DNA of 64,000 nucleotides from Nitrobacteraceae bacterium AZCC 2146 (GTDB lineage Bacteria > Pseudomonadota > Alphaproteobacteria > Rhizobiales > Xanthobacteraceae): assembly GCA_036924855.1 (NCBI GenBank), contig JBAGRP010000001.1, positions 7,490,001 through 7,554,000 on the forward strand. The letters are read 5' to 3'. Position 1 is the stretch's first letter. Every line of letters begins with the position of its first letter. Made by a program: the position numbers and the translations under genes. The notes under the pieces are model-generated. The model made no database searches, was not told the DNA's origin, and saw only the letters and a list, made by a program, of their open reading frames with translations. Shown here one piece after another: positions 7,102-16,570 of this stretch.

Positions 7102-8478
7102 ATGCGCGCCAACTCGCTCGCGACGCGACTGTTCCTGTCGGCGACCGCGTGGGTGGTGGTGATCCTGCTGATCACCGGCATCATCCTGTCGTCGGTCTAT
7201 CGCAGCGCCACCGAGCGCGCCTTCGACCGAAGGCTCAATCTCTATCTGCGCACCCTCGTGGCCGAAGTGGCGACGCCGCCCGATCCCGCCGACCATGATG
7301 CGCCGTCGCTCGGCGAGCCGCTGTTCGAGCTGCCGCTGTCGGGCTGGTACTGGGAAATCGCGCCGGTCGATTCCGAGAAGACCGAGGTCCGCGCGTCGCG
7401 GTCGCTGTGGGACAAGAAGCTGCCGAAGCTGGAAGACCAGGGCGTCGAACTGACGCTGTCCGGCGTCCGGCAGGGCTATGTCGACGGTCCCGAAGGCCAG
7501 CGCCTGCGCATGGTGGAGCGGCCCGTCGATCTCGGCACCGACGGCAAGTTTCGTATCAGTGTCGCCGGCGACGCCACCGAGATTTTCGAGGAAACGCGCA
7601 GTTTCGACTACTATCTCGGCGGCACCTTTGCCGCACTGTCGATCGTGCTGGTGCTGACCACGATCTTCCAGGTCCGCTTTGGCCTGGCGCCGTTGAAGCG
7701 GATTTCCGATGCCATTGCCGATATCCGCTCCGGTCGCGCCGAGCAGCTCGAGGGTGAGTTCCCGGTGGAGATCGCGCCGCTGGCGCGCGAGACCAATGCG
7801 CTGATCGAGGCCAATCGCGCCATCGTCGAGCGCGCCCGCACCCATGTCGGCAATCTCGCCCACGCCATCAAGACGCCGCTGTCGGTGATCGTGAATGAGG
7901 CCGCCGGCCGTAGCGCCGATCCGTTCGCCGCCAAGGTGCTGGAGCAGGCCGACGTGATGCGCGACCAGGTGGCGCATCATCTGGAGCGCGCCCGGATCGC
8001 CGCGCGCCTCACCATCGTCGGCACTGTCACCGATGTCGCCCCGGCGATCGAGGCGCTGCGCCGGACCATGGAAAAGATTCATCGCGGTCGCCGCATCGCC
8101 ATCGATGTCGAGGCGGATGCCGCGGCCAAATTCCGCGGCGAGCGCCAGGACCTCGAGGAGATGGCCGGCAACCTGGTCGACAACGCCTGCAAATGGGCGG
8201 ACGCCCGGGTCTTCATCGAGGTGCTGGTGGAGCGACGGGGCGCCGCCGACCCCGCGCCGAAACTGCGCATCATCGTCGATGACGACGGCCGCGGGCTTTC
8301 GTTGGCGGAACGCGCCCAGGTCTCGCGCCGTGGCCAGCGGCTCGACGAGACCAAGCCGGGCTCGGGGCTGGGTTTGTCGATCGTGGTGGATCTGGCGGCG
8401 CTGTATGGCGGCAGCCTGACGCTGGGCACGGCGCCGATCGGGGGCCTGCGGGCGGAGCTGGTGCTGCCAGGGGTATGA
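7102..8478 (+). CDS. feuQ: FeuQ-like sensor histidine kinase
   Basis: The 458-aa kinase has TM1 at about 13-32, a periplasmic domain of about 135 residues, TM2 near 171-190, a HAMP-like linker, the phospho-acceptor His254 in NLAHAIKTPLSV, an N box (NLVDNACKWA) and G boxes (DDDGRGL, GSGLGLSIV). The HAIKTPLSV box is of the PhoQ/FeuQ kind. ATG at 7102 is preferred over the preceding GTG at 7099. It should phosphorylate the upstream FeuP-like regulator. The signal sensed is not evident from sequence. Confidence 0.8.
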   Translation: MRANSLATRLFLSATAWVVVILLITGIILSSVYRSATERAFDRRLNLYLRTLVAEVATPPDPADHDAPSLGEPLFELPLSGWYWEIAPVDSEKTEVRASRSLWDKKLPKLEDQGVELTLSGVRQGYVDGPEGQRLRMVERPVDLGTDGKFRISVAGDATEIFEETRSFDYYLGGTFAALSIVLVLTTIFQVRFGLAPLKRISDAIADIRSGRAEQLEGEFPVEIAPLARETNALIEANRAIVERARTHVGNLAHAIKTPLSVIVNEAAGRSADPFAAKVLEQADVMRDQVAHHLERARIAARLTIVGTVTDVAPAIEALRRTMEKIHRGRRIAIDVEADAAAKFRGERQDLEEMAGNLVDNACKWADARVFIEVLVERRGAADPAPKLRIIVDDDGRGLSLAERAQVSRRGQRLDETKPGSGLGLSIVVDLAALYGGSLTLGTAPIGGLRAELVLPGV

Positions 8479-8579
8479 TCAGTCGTTCAATCGCGCCCCG
8501 TTCCTGCCCGAATTATCTCGTTTCTGAGCGCTTGACCCCTCGTGGCCGTTCCGGCCGCTGGAGGCCTGCGGGACCATCG

Positions 8580-9053
8580 ATGTTGAAATCCAATGTTGTT
8601 TTGCTTCTCGCTGCGACGCTGGCGCTGGGCGGCTGCGATGTCACCGGATCGGACGGCGGCCTAGGCCTCGGCACCGGCACGTTTACGCGCGCCTACAGCA
8701 GCACCAAGTCGGCCATTGGCCTATCCAGCGAGAGCGCGGCCGCGGCCGTCACCAATGCTGCGTTCGGCGGGCTGATCGGCGCCAAGCTCGGCGCTTCCCT
8801 CAACGACGAGGACCGCCGGCTGGCCTATGAGGCGCAGATCGCTGCGCTTGATCGTGGGGCGCCGGGCGCGCCGGTGCCGTGGCGCAATCCGGCCTCCGGC
8901 CGGTACGGCAACATCGTCGCCGGCCCCGCCTATGAGCAGAAAGGCGCGCAGTGCCGCGGCTTCTCCCACACCATCACCGTCAATGGCGACCTCAAGACCG
9001 CCCGCGGCACCGCATGCCGCAGTCCCGAAGGGGCCTGGGCGGCCGCCGGCTAG
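8580..9053 (+). CDS. Surface-antigen-like lipoprotein (RT0821/Lpp0805 type)
   Basis: The 157-aa protein starts MLKSNVVLLLAATLALGGCD, with the lipobox LGGC giving an N-terminal lipidated cysteine, so it is probably outer-membrane anchored. A short hydrophobic glycine-rich segment (AAFGGLIGAKLGASL) is followed by a DEDRRLAYEAQIAAL motif and a small C-terminal domain (CRGFSHTITVNGD, RGTACRSPEGAW), as in the 17-kDa surface-antigen group. An upstream ATG at 8475 overlapping the kinase stop is less likely because the lipobox signal would be buried. Role unknown. Confidence 0.75.
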   Translation: MLKSNVVLLLAATLALGGCDVTGSDGGLGLGTGTFTRAYSSTKSAIGLSSESAAAAVTNAAFGGLIGAKLGASLNDEDRRLAYEAQIAALDRGAPGAPVPWRNPASGRYGNIVAGPAYEQKGAQCRGFSHTITVNGDLKTARGTACRSPEGAWAAAG

Positions 9054-9148
9054 CATCGTCCTCAACGCCTTCTTAACGCGGCCGCTGCTATGAAACCCGG
9101 TGGCCGCTTTCGGTTTCGGATCCGCCGAAAAGCGCGGACTTTGGGTGC

Positions 9149-10537
9149 ATGAACAAGACCTCGATCGACCGCCTCAGGGAATATCTGGCGCAGCTGCCGT
9201 CGCGGTCGCAGGCGCTGCTGATGCGCGAGTATGAGCGGGCCATCGAACGCGGCGAGGACGTCAAGGTCGCGAATTTCGTGCTCGAGCTATTGCGCGGTGT
9301 CGTGCGCGGCTCCGAAGATGCTGTGCGGCCGCGGGTCGAAGATCCCACACGACTGATTTTCAAGTCGATCGAACCGTTTCTGGTCGAAGGCGTTGGCCCG
9401 GTCCGGCCCGGGCAGATCCGGCGCGCCTCGCTGCTGCCGATCTGGCAATGGCTGGAACGCGACGCTCCGGATGCCGTCCGCGACTTCGAGATCGCCCTGG
9501 CAGGTCCCCCCGAGCCCGGTGCCGCCGAGGTCGAACGTGCGGTCCGGAAATTCCAGCAGGCCGCGGCCGAACTGATCGCCAAGGTCACCACGCCAGGGCC
9601 GGGCGGTTGGGGAACCGCCCGCATCGGTCCGCCGCATGCCGTCGAGGATTTGCCGGCGATCGGCGCGGTGCTGAAAGTGCGCGAGCCGCTGGAGGCTTTT
9701 GCGGGCAAGCTGCCGAGCGTGTTGCGGACGTTCGGCGAATCGCAAATCGCGTCGGTCAACAGTTCGCTGAACGTGCCGTCGCTGGTGACGCCGCAGGTGC
9801 TGCCGTTCGCGCTGTCGCTGGTGATGCAGCGGCTGGCTGCGCCGTGGCAGATCATCCGTCTGGCCGTCAAGATCGCCGCTTCCGACGACGAGATCCGCGT
9901 CGCTGCCACCTCCTATGGCGTGGCCGTCACCATGGCGCTCGCCGATCTGACGCGGGTCGCGGCGCATCTGCGCACCGACATCAAGCGCGGCAAGTTCGAC
10001 AGCGTTCCCGAGCATCTCAAGGTCGCCCATGACGGCGTCCGCGGCCTGCGCACCGAACTCGACATGCGCAACGATTCCACCTGGGGTCGGCAGATGGCGG
10101 CGATCCGGGTCGAAATCTCGAGCACGCTGCAGTCGGAAATCGAGAGCGTGCCGGGCCGGGTGCGGCGGTTGCTGCGTCAGCGCCCCGACAAGGATATTTC
10201 CGCGACCGCCCATATCGATCCTGCCGATGTCGAGGAGACCGCGGCGCTGATCGACTTCGTCGCGGTGTGCCGGACCTATGCCAGCGAGCTGGCGATCAAC
10301 GAGGTGACGCTGCGGACCTATTCCGACCTGCAGCAATATGTCGAAAAATCCACCGAGGCGCTGGTGCAGTCGCTGCGCGCCGGCGATGCTCGGGTCCGCA
10401 CCTACCGGCAGATGCAGGCCAAGGCGGCGATCCGCTTCTGCCAGCTGCTGTTCGGCCAGGAATATGCCGCGCTGATGAGCCGAGCGGCGGAAAACGCCAT
10501 GGTCGTAGTCGAGCGCAAGCCAAAGCGCGTGGGCTGA
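9149..10537 (+). CDS. Conserved protein of unknown function, 462 aa
   Basis: The product begins MNKTSIDRLREYLAQLPSRS and is largely helical and soluble, with no signal peptide or catalytic motif recognised. Notable stretches are the N-terminal LMREYERAIERGED, a central APWQIIRLAVKIAASDDEIR, a segment that repeatedly has RTDIKRGKF-type charged helices, and a C-terminus IRFCQLLFGQEYAALMSRAA. Similar proteins occur beside the cytochrome c maturation genes in related bacteria, but no function is known to me. It is the longest completely unassigned intact gene in the window. Confidence 0.75.
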   Translation: MNKTSIDRLREYLAQLPSRSQALLMREYERAIERGEDVKVANFVLELLRGVVRGSEDAVRPRVEDPTRLIFKSIEPFLVEGVGPVRPGQIRRASLLPIWQWLERDAPDAVRDFEIALAGPPEPGAAEVERAVRKFQQAAAELIAKVTTPGPGGWGTARIGPPHAVEDLPAIGAVLKVREPLEAFAGKLPSVLRTFGESQIASVNSSLNVPSLVTPQVLPFALSLVMQRLAAPWQIIRLAVKIAASDDEIRVAATSYGVAVTMALADLTRVAAHLRTDIKRGKFDSVPEHLKVAHDGVRGLRTELDMRNDSTWGRQMAAIRVEISSTLQSEIESVPGRVRRLLRQRPDKDISATAHIDPADVEETAALIDFVAVCRTYASELAINEVTLRTYSDLQQYVEKSTEALVQSLRAGDARVRTYRQMQAKAAIRFCQLLFGQEYAALMSRAAENAMVVVERKPKRVG

Positions 10538-10670
10538 CGTTATCGTTGATTCAAATCAACTTTTTGACCGCCTGGGTGCCGCAATTGTCAATTGCGCGGT
10601 GCTTCCAGCCATGGTGTAACCCGGCCTGCGGCGCCTGCGTTTCGCGCGCCGTTTGCACCGGACCTGTCGA

Positions 10671-11771
10671 ATGACACTGTGGTTTGTGTTCGCGCTGATG
10701 ACCGCCGCGGCGATTTTTGCCGTGCTGTGGCCGCTTGGCCGCGCGCGATCCAGTGCCGGTGGAACCGAGGCGGCTGTCTACAAGGACCAGCTTGCCGAGA
10801 TCGGCCGCGATGCCGCGTCTGGCCTGATAGGCCCGCCGGAGGCCGAAGCCGCCCGCGTCGAGATCAGCCGCCGCCTGCTGGCCGCCGACGATACGGAACG
10901 TGATATCCCCGTGCGAACCAGCCCGACCTTTCGCCGCGCGGTGGCGGTAATTGCCCTGATCGGTCTGCCATTGATTGCCGTCGCATTCTACCTGCCCCTC
11001 GGCTCGCCGCGTCTGCCGGATTTTCCGCTGGCGGAGCGCACCCGCGCACCTAGCGCGTCCGAACCGCTCGATAATCTGGTGGCGCAGGTCCAGGCGCATC
11101 TGGAGAAGAACCCCACCGACGGTCGCGGCTGGAGCGTGCTGGCGCCGGTACTGGCCAAGCTCGGCCGCTTCGACGACGCCGTTACCGCGTTCCGCAATGC
11201 CATCACCTATAGCGGCGATAGCGCCGCGCGCCGCGCCGATCTCGGCGAGGCGATGTCGGCGGCCGCCAATGGCGTGATCACGACCGAGGCGAAGACCGAA
11301 TTCGAGCGCGCGGTGGCGCTGGATGCCGACGAGGTGAAAGCGCGCTACTTCCTTGGCGTCGCCGCCGAGCAGGATGGCCGCGCCGCCGAAGCTGCCTCGA
11401 TCTGGCGCGCCATGCTGGCCAAGGCGCCGGCGGATGCGCCGTGGCGTCCGCTGGTGCAGGCAGCGCTGGTGCGGGTCGGCGGGCCCTCGCTGCCGGCTCT
11501 GTCCGACGACACCATGGCCTCGGTTCAGGGCATGAGTGCCGACGACCGTTCCGCGATGGTAAAGGGCATGGTCGACCGCCTCGCCACGCGGCTGAAGCAG
11601 GACGGCAATGACGTCGAGGGATGGTTGCGGCTGGTGCGCGCCTATATGGTGCTGGGCGATCGCGACAGGGCGAAGAGCGCGCTGACCGATGCGCGGCAGG
11701 CGGTCGGCAGCGATGCCGGCAAGCTGCAGCAATTGAATGAAGGCCTGAAGAGTTTCGGGCTCGATGGGTGA
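10671..11771 (+). CDS. ccmI: Cytochrome c maturation protein CcmI (CycH)
   Basis: The 366-aa membrane protein starts MTLWFVFALMTAAAIFAVLW (TM1), has a cytoplasmic loop (YKDQLAEIGRDAASGLIGPP, the CcmI signature with EAEAARVEISRRLL), a second TM (VAVIALIGLPLIAVAFYLPL) and a periplasmic TPR part. CcmI presents apocytochrome c to the CcmF/H haem-ligation complex. It leads a ccmI-ccmE-ccmF-ccmH group. The ATG at 10671 is preferred to an earlier TTG because the signature membrane start follows directly. Confidence 0.93.
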   Translation: MTLWFVFALMTAAAIFAVLWPLGRARSSAGGTEAAVYKDQLAEIGRDAASGLIGPPEAEAARVEISRRLLAADDTERDIPVRTSPTFRRAVAVIALIGLPLIAVAFYLPLGSPRLPDFPLAERTRAPSASEPLDNLVAQVQAHLEKNPTDGRGWSVLAPVLAKLGRFDDAVTAFRNAITYSGDSAARRADLGEAMSAAANGVITTEAKTEFERAVALDADEVKARYFLGVAAEQDGRAAEAASIWRAMLAKAPADAPWRPLVQAALVRVGGPSLPALSDDTMASVQGMSADDRSAMVKGMVDRLATRLKQDGNDVEGWLRLVRAYMVLGDRDRAKSALTDARQAVGSDAGKLQQLNEGLKSFGLDG

Positions 11772-11772
11772 G

Positions 11773-11818
11773 CATGATGCCGAAAAGTGTGCAGCGGTTT
11801 TCGGATCACATCATGCTC
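11773..11818 (+). repeat. Dispersed intergenic palindromic element, copy 2
   Basis: GAGCATGATGCCGAAAAGTG at the left edge is mirrored by TTTTCGGATCACATCATGCT at the right, forming an imperfect stem. It is the same family as 7047-7098 and lies between ccmI and ccmE. Confidence 0.65.
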
Positions 11819-11835
11819 CAGTTTAAAGGTTCACG

Positions 11836-12309
11836 ATGACGCGCAGGCAGCGGCGGTTGACGATGATTGGCGGCTCGCTCGCGGTGCTGGCGATTGCGGC
11901 TGCGCTGGTGCTGAACGCGCTGCGCGATTCCATCGTGTTCTTCTCGACGCCGACCATGGCGGCCGAAAAGCAGGTTCCCGTGGGCAAGCGGTTCCGGCTC
12001 GGCGGCATGGTCGAGCAGGGCTCGCTGGTGCGTGGTGACGATCTTGCCATCAGCTTCAAGGTGTCCGACGGCGGCGCAACGCTGCCGGTGACGTATAAAG
12101 GCATTCTGCCGGACCTGTTTCGCGAAGGGCAGGGCGTCGTCGCCGAAGGCGCGCTCGATGCCGCCGGCGTGTTCAAGGCCGACACCGTGCTGGCCAAGCA
12201 TGACGAGAACTACATGCCGAAGGAAGTCGCCGACGCCTTGAAGAAACAGGGAAGGTGGCAGGAGGGATCCGGCGGCAAGCCGGTTGCCACGCAAGGAGCG
12301 TCGCAGTGA
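11836..12309 (+). CDS. ccmE: Haem chaperone CcmE (CycJ)
   Basis: CcmE covalently binds haem in the periplasm and hands it to CcmF/H. The 157-aa product has one N-terminal TM (about 9-28), an OB-fold domain ([38 protein letters not shown]) and the haem-binding His122 in [10 protein letters not shown], with the conserved Tyr126. Its stop overlaps the GTG start of ccmF by four bases, so translation is probably coupled. Confidence 0.95.
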   Translation: MTRRQRRLTMIGGSLAVLAIAAALVLNALRDSIVFFSTPTMAAEKQVPVGKRFRLGGMVEQGSLVRGDDLAISFKVSDGGATLPVTYKGILPDLFREGQGVVAEGALDAAGVFKADTVLAKHDENYMPKEVADALKKQGRWQEGSGGKPVATQGASQ

Positions 12310-14300
12310 TCGCCGAAGCCGGGCATTACGCGCTGGTGCTGGCATTGGCGCTGGCGCTGATCCAGTCCACCGTGCCGATCGTCGGCGCGCGCTTGCGCGA
12401 TCCCGCGCTGATGAATGTCGCGCGTTCCACCGCGCTGGCGCAGCTGCTGTTCGTCGGGCTTTCGTTCGTCGCACTGGTGACGCTGCACGTCACCTCGGAT
12501 TTCTCCGTCGCCAACGTGTTCGAGAATTCGCATTCGATGAAACCGCTGATCTACAAGATCACCGGCGTCTGGGGCAATCATGAAGGCTCGATGCTGCTGT
12601 GGGTGTCGATCCTGGCGCTGTTCGGCGGCCTTGTCGCTGCGTTCGGCAATAATCTGCCGCTGTCGCTGCGCGCCCACGTGCTGGCGGTGCAGGGCTGGAT
12701 CGCCGCGGCGTTCTATCTGTTCATCCTGATCACCTCGAATCCGTTTTTGCGCATCGCCAATCCGCCGATCGAAGGCCGCGATCTCAATCCGGTGCTGCAG
12801 GATATCGGCCTCGCCGTGCATCCGCCGATGCTTTACCTCGGCTATGTCGGCTTCTCGATTTCGTTCTCCTTCGCGGTGGCCGCGCTGATCGAAGGTCGCA
12901 TCGATGCGGCGTGGGCGCGCTGGGTGCGGCCGTGGACGCTGGTGGCGTGGATATTCCTCACCCTCGGCATCGCGATGGGCTCGTACTGGGCCTATTACGA
13001 ACTCGGCTGGGGCGGCTGGTGGTTCTGGGACCCGGTGGAGAACGCATCGCTGATGCCGTGGCTCGCCGGCACCGCGCTGCTGCATTCCGCCGTGGTGATG
13101 GAAAAGCGCAACGCGCTGAAGGTCTGGACCATCCTGCTGGCGATCCTGACCTTCTCGCTGTCGCTGCTCGGCACCTTCCTGGTGCGCTCCGGCGTGCTCA
13201 CCTCGGTGCATGCGTTCGCCACCGATCCGACCCGCGGCGTGTTCATCCTGCTGATCCTGTGCCTGTTCATCGGCGGCAGCCTGACGCTGTATATGTGGCG
13301 CGCCTCGGCGCTGAAGCAGGGCGGGCTGTTCGCGCCGATCTCGCGCGAAGGCGCGCTGGTGCTGAACAACCTGTTCCTCACCACGGCCTGCGCCACCGTG
13401 TTCATCGGCACGCTGTATCCGCTGGCGCTGGAAGTGCTGACCGGCGACAAGATCTCGGTCGGTGCACCGTTCTTCAATCTCACCTTCGGTCCATTGTTCG
13501 TGCCGTTATTGTTGGCGGTGCCGTTTGGGCCATTGCTGGCGTGGAAGCGCGGCGATCTCGCCGGCGTGGCACAGCGGCTGATGGCGGCGGGCATTGCCGC
13601 GCTGCTGGCGATGGCGATGGTGTGGGCTTGGACATCGGGTGGCGCTGCGCTGGCGCCACTGGCGATCGGGCTTGCGGTATTCGTCATTGCCGGCGCTGTC
13701 GTCGATCTTGTCGAGCGCACCAGCCTGTTTCGCTCGCCGTTTGCGACCGCGATGCGCCGCGCCCGCGGATTGCCGCGTTCGACCTGGGGCACCGCCTTTG
13801 CCCATGCCGGCGTTGGCGTCGCGCTGATCGGCATCGTCTGCGAGACCACCTGGAACAGCGAATATATCGGCACCATGAAGCCGAACGACATCGCAAGGCT
13901 CGCGGGCTACCAACTCAAGCTCGACGATATCACCCAGCGGCAAGGTCCGAATTTCCGCGAGATGCTGGCGCAGTTCACGGTGAGCCGCGACGGCGACAAG
14001 ATCAGCGTGATGACGCCGTCGAAGCGCAGTTTTACCACGCGGGGATCGTCGACCACGGAAGCGGCATTGCTGTCGCGCGGTGCCAGCCAGCTCTACATCT
14101 CGCTCGGCGACAGCGCCGCCGATGGTGGCATCGCGGTGCGGATCTATCACAAGCCACTGGTGCTGCTGATCTGGTTCGGCCCGGTGCTGATGGCATTCGG
14201 CGGGTTGCTGTCGCTGTCCGACCGGCGGCTGCGCGTCGGCGCGCCGAAGCCGGCCAAGATAGCGTCCAAGCCGCCGCGCGCGCTGCAGCCGGCGGAGTGA
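12306..14300 (+). CDS. ccmF: Cytochrome c haem lyase subunit CcmF (CycK)
   Basis: CcmF is the multi-pass component that joins haem to the CXXCH motif of apocytochrome c. The 664-aa protein has many TM segments and the tryptophan-rich haem-handling motif [19 protein letters not shown] (near residue 235-255), preceded by conserved histidines. GTG at 12306 overlaps the ccmE stop (GTGA), and the protein then starts [18 protein letters not shown] periplasmic C-terminal domain ends with a final TM ([15 protein letters not shown]). Confidence 0.95.
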   Translation: MIAEAGHYALVLALALALIQSTVPIVGARLRDPALMNVARSTALAQLLFVGLSFVALVTLHVTSDFSVANVFENSHSMKPLIYKITGVWGNHEGSMLLWVSILALFGGLVAAFGNNLPLSLRAHVLAVQGWIAAAFYLFILITSNPFLRIANPPIEGRDLNPVLQDIGLAVHPPMLYLGYVGFSISFSFAVAALIEGRIDAAWARWVRPWTLVAWIFLTLGIAMGSYWAYYELGWGGWWFWDPVENASLMPWLAGTALLHSAVVMEKRNALKVWTILLAILTFSLSLLGTFLVRSGVLTSVHAFATDPTRGVFILLILCLFIGGSLTLYMWRASALKQGGLFAPISREGALVLNNLFLTTACATVFIGTLYPLALEVLTGDKISVGAPFFNLTFGPLFVPLLLAVPFGPLLAWKRGDLAGVAQRLMAAGIAALLAMAMVWAWTSGGAALAPLAIGLAVFVIAGAVVDLVERTSLFRSPFATAMRRARGLPRSTWGTAFAHAGVGVALIGIVCETTWNSEYIGTMKPNDIARLAGYQLKLDDITQRQGPNFREMLAQFTVSRDGDKISVMTPSKRSFTTRGSSTTEAALLSRGASQLYISLGDSAADGGIAVRIYHKPLVLLIWFGPVLMAFGGLLSLSDRRLRVGAPKPAKIASKPPRALQPAE

Positions 14301-14304
14301 TCCG

Positions 14305-14814
14305 TTGAAACGCATCTTCACCAGCCTTGTCGCGATCACGCTGATCATCGGTGCGTCGGCTGCCTATGCCGTGCAGCCCGACGAGATCATGGCCGACCCG
14401 GCCAAGGAATTGCGCGCGCGCGACCTGTCGCGCGAATTGCGTTGCATGGTCTGCCAGAACCAGTCGATCGACGATTCCGAAGCGCCGCTGGCGCGCGATC
14501 TCCGCTTGTTGGTGCGCGAGCGCATCACGGCGGGCGACAGCGACAGCCAGGTGATGGATTTTCTGGTGGCGCGCTACGGCGAATTCGTACTGCTGAAGCC
14601 GCGCCTTGAGCTGCGCACCTTGCTGCTGTGGCTGCTGACGCCGCTGCTGTTGATCGGCGGCGGCTTCGCGCTATGGCGTCATAACCGCCGCCGGGCGGTG
14701 GGGGAAACAAGCGATGACGGCACACCTCTGACCCTGACCGCCGAAGAGGAAGCCCGCCTCGAGCGGTTGCTGGCGAGCGAGGGCGGCGCGGAAAACCCTA
14801 GGCCCACCATTTGA
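14305..14814 (+). CDS. ccmH: Cytochrome c maturation thiol protein CcmH (CycL)
   Basis: The 169-aa exported protein begins with TTG at 14305 (MKRIFTSLVAITLIIGASAA, signal peptide). Cys47 and Cys50 in LRCMVCQNQS are the redox pair that reduces the apocytochrome haem-binding cysteines. A C-terminal TM (LLLWLLTPLLLIGGGFALW) anchors it. It starts 4 bases after the ccmF stop, so it is operonic. The LCRCMVCQN-type motif and the length match the CcmH N-terminal unit; the TPR part of fused CcmH proteins is supplied by CcmI. Confidence 0.93.
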   Translation: MKRIFTSLVAITLIIGASAAYAVQPDEIMADPAKELRARDLSRELRCMVCQNQSIDDSEAPLARDLRLLVRERITAGDSDSQVMDFLVARYGEFVLLKPRLELRTLLLWLLTPLLLIGGGFALWRHNRRRAVGETSDDGTPLTLTAEEEARLERLLASEGGAENPRPTI

Positions 14815-14904
14815 AGCAGCGGACTACTCTGCTGCATATCTCACCCCACCGCAGGCGCGCCATGGCATAAGGCGGTCGCAACTTTTCCCAGGGCTCCCAC
14901 GCAC

Positions 14905-16527
14905 ATGATTCGTCTCGACAACATCAGCAAGCAGAATGGCCACCAGATACTCTTCATCGAGGCCTCTGCGGCGCTCCAGCGCGGCGAAAAGATCGGCCTG
15001 GTCGGCCCCAACGGCTCCGGCAAGACCACGCTGTTTCGGATGATCACCGGCCAGGAGCCGCCGGATGAGGGCCAGGTAGCCGCCGATCGCGGCATCACCA
15101 TCGGTTATTTCAGCCAGGATGTCGGCGAGATGGCAGGCCGCAGCGCCGTCACCGAGGTGATGGACGGCGCCGGCCCGGTCAGCATTGTGGCGGCGGAGTT
15201 GAAGGAACTCGAGCATGCCTTGGGCGATCCGGACCGCGCGAACGAGATGGAGAGCATCCTGGAGCGCTACGGCGAGGTGCAGGCGCGCTTCGAGGAGCTC
15301 GACGGCTACGCGCTCGAGGGCCGGGCGCGCGAAGTGCTCGCCGGCCTCAGCTTCAGCCAGGAGATGATGGACGGCGACGTAGGCTCCCTGTCGGGCGGCT
15401 GGAAGATGCGCGTGGCGCTGGCCCGCATCCTGTTGATGCGTCCGGACGTCATGCTGCTCGACGAGCCGAGCAACCATCTCGACCTTGAGAGCCTGATCTG
15501 GCTGGAAGCCTTCCTCAAGGGCTATGACGGTGCGCTGCTGATGACATCGCATGATCGCGAGTTCATGAACCGCATCATCACCAAGGTGGTGGAGATCGAT
15601 GGCGGTTCGCTGACCACCTATGGCGGCGACTACGAATTTTACGAACAGCAGCGCGCACTCGCCGAGAAGCAGCAGCAGGCGCAGTTCGAGCGCCAGCAGG
15701 CGATGCTGTCCAAGGAGATCAAGTTCATCGAGCGCTTCAAGGCGCGCGCCTCGCATGCCGCGCAGGTGCAAAGCCGGGTCAAGAAGCTCGACAAGATCGA
15801 ACGCGTGGAGCCGCCGAAGCGTCGCCAGGCGGTGTCGTTCGACTTCCTGCCGGCGCCGCGCTCCGGCGACGACGTGGTCAGCCTAAAGAACGTGCACAAG
15901 GGATATGGCAGCCGGACCATCTATGAAGGGCTCGACTTCATGGTCGCACGCCGCGAGCGCTGGGCGGTGATGGGCATCAATGGCGCCGGCAAGTCCACGC
16001 TGCTGAAGCTGGTGACGGGCTCCACGCAGCCGGATAACGGCACGGTGGCGCTGGGCGGCAGCGTGAAGATGGGCTACTTCGCGCAGCACGCCATGGATCT
16101 GCTCGATGGCGAGCGCACCGTATTCCAGAATCTGGAAGATTCATTCCCGCAGGCGGGGCAGGGTTCGTTGCGCGCGCTGGCCGGCTGCTTCGGCTTTTCC
16201 GGCGACGACGTCGAGAAGAAATGCCGGGTGCTGTCGGGCGGCGAGAAGGCGCGGTTGGTGATGGCGAAGATGCTGTTCGACCCGCCGAACTTCCTGGTGC
16301 TCGACGAGCCGACCAACCATTTGGACATGGCGACCAAGGAAATGCTGATTGCGGCGCTGTCGCAATATGAGGGCACCATGCTGTTCGTGTCGCATGACCG
16401 GCATTTTCTGGCGGCGCTGTCCAACCGGGTGCTGGAACTGACGCCCGAAGGCATTCACCAGTATGGCGGCGGCTACACCGAATACGTCGCGCGCACCGGC
16501 CAGGAAGCTCCCGGCCTGCGCAGCTGA
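14905..16527 (+). CDS. ABC-F family ATPase
   Basis: This 540-aa soluble protein has two ABC domains in one chain. Domain 1 has Walker A GPNGSGKTT, signature LSGGWKMRV and Walker B VMLLDEPSNHLD. An arm/linker rich in Q/K follows (EQQRALAEKQQQAQFERQQA, KSRVKKLDK). Domain 2 has Walker A GINGAGKST, LSGGEKARL and FLVLDEPTNHLD. Lack of TM segments and the linker identify ABC-F, ribosome-associated factors of the EttA/YbiT/Uup group; which subgroup cannot be fixed here, though the start resembles YbiT. It sits downstream of ccmH on the same strand. Confidence 0.9.
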   Translation: MIRLDNISKQNGHQILFIEASAALQRGEKIGLVGPNGSGKTTLFRMITGQEPPDEGQVAADRGITIGYFSQDVGEMAGRSAVTEVMDGAGPVSIVAAELKELEHALGDPDRANEMESILERYGEVQARFEELDGYALEGRAREVLAGLSFSQEMMDGDVGSLSGGWKMRVALARILLMRPDVMLLDEPSNHLDLESLIWLEAFLKGYDGALLMTSHDREFMNRIITKVVEIDGGSLTTYGGDYEFYEQQRALAEKQQQAQFERQQAMLSKEIKFIERFKARASHAAQVQSRVKKLDKIERVEPPKRRQAVSFDFLPAPRSGDDVVSLKNVHKGYGSRTIYEGLDFMVARRERWAVMGINGAGKSTLLKLVTGSTQPDNGTVALGGSVKMGYFAQHAMDLLDGERTVFQNLEDSFPQAGQGSLRALAGCFGFSGDDVEKKCRVLSGGEKARLVMAKMLFDPPNFLVLDEPTNHLDMATKEMLIAALSQYEGTMLFVSHDRHFLAALSNRVLELTPEGIHQYGGGYTEYVARTGQEAPGLRS

Positions 16528-16570
16528 GCGGGCGGCGAAGGCGGGCGCGATTTCCGGCCGGCGATTCACA

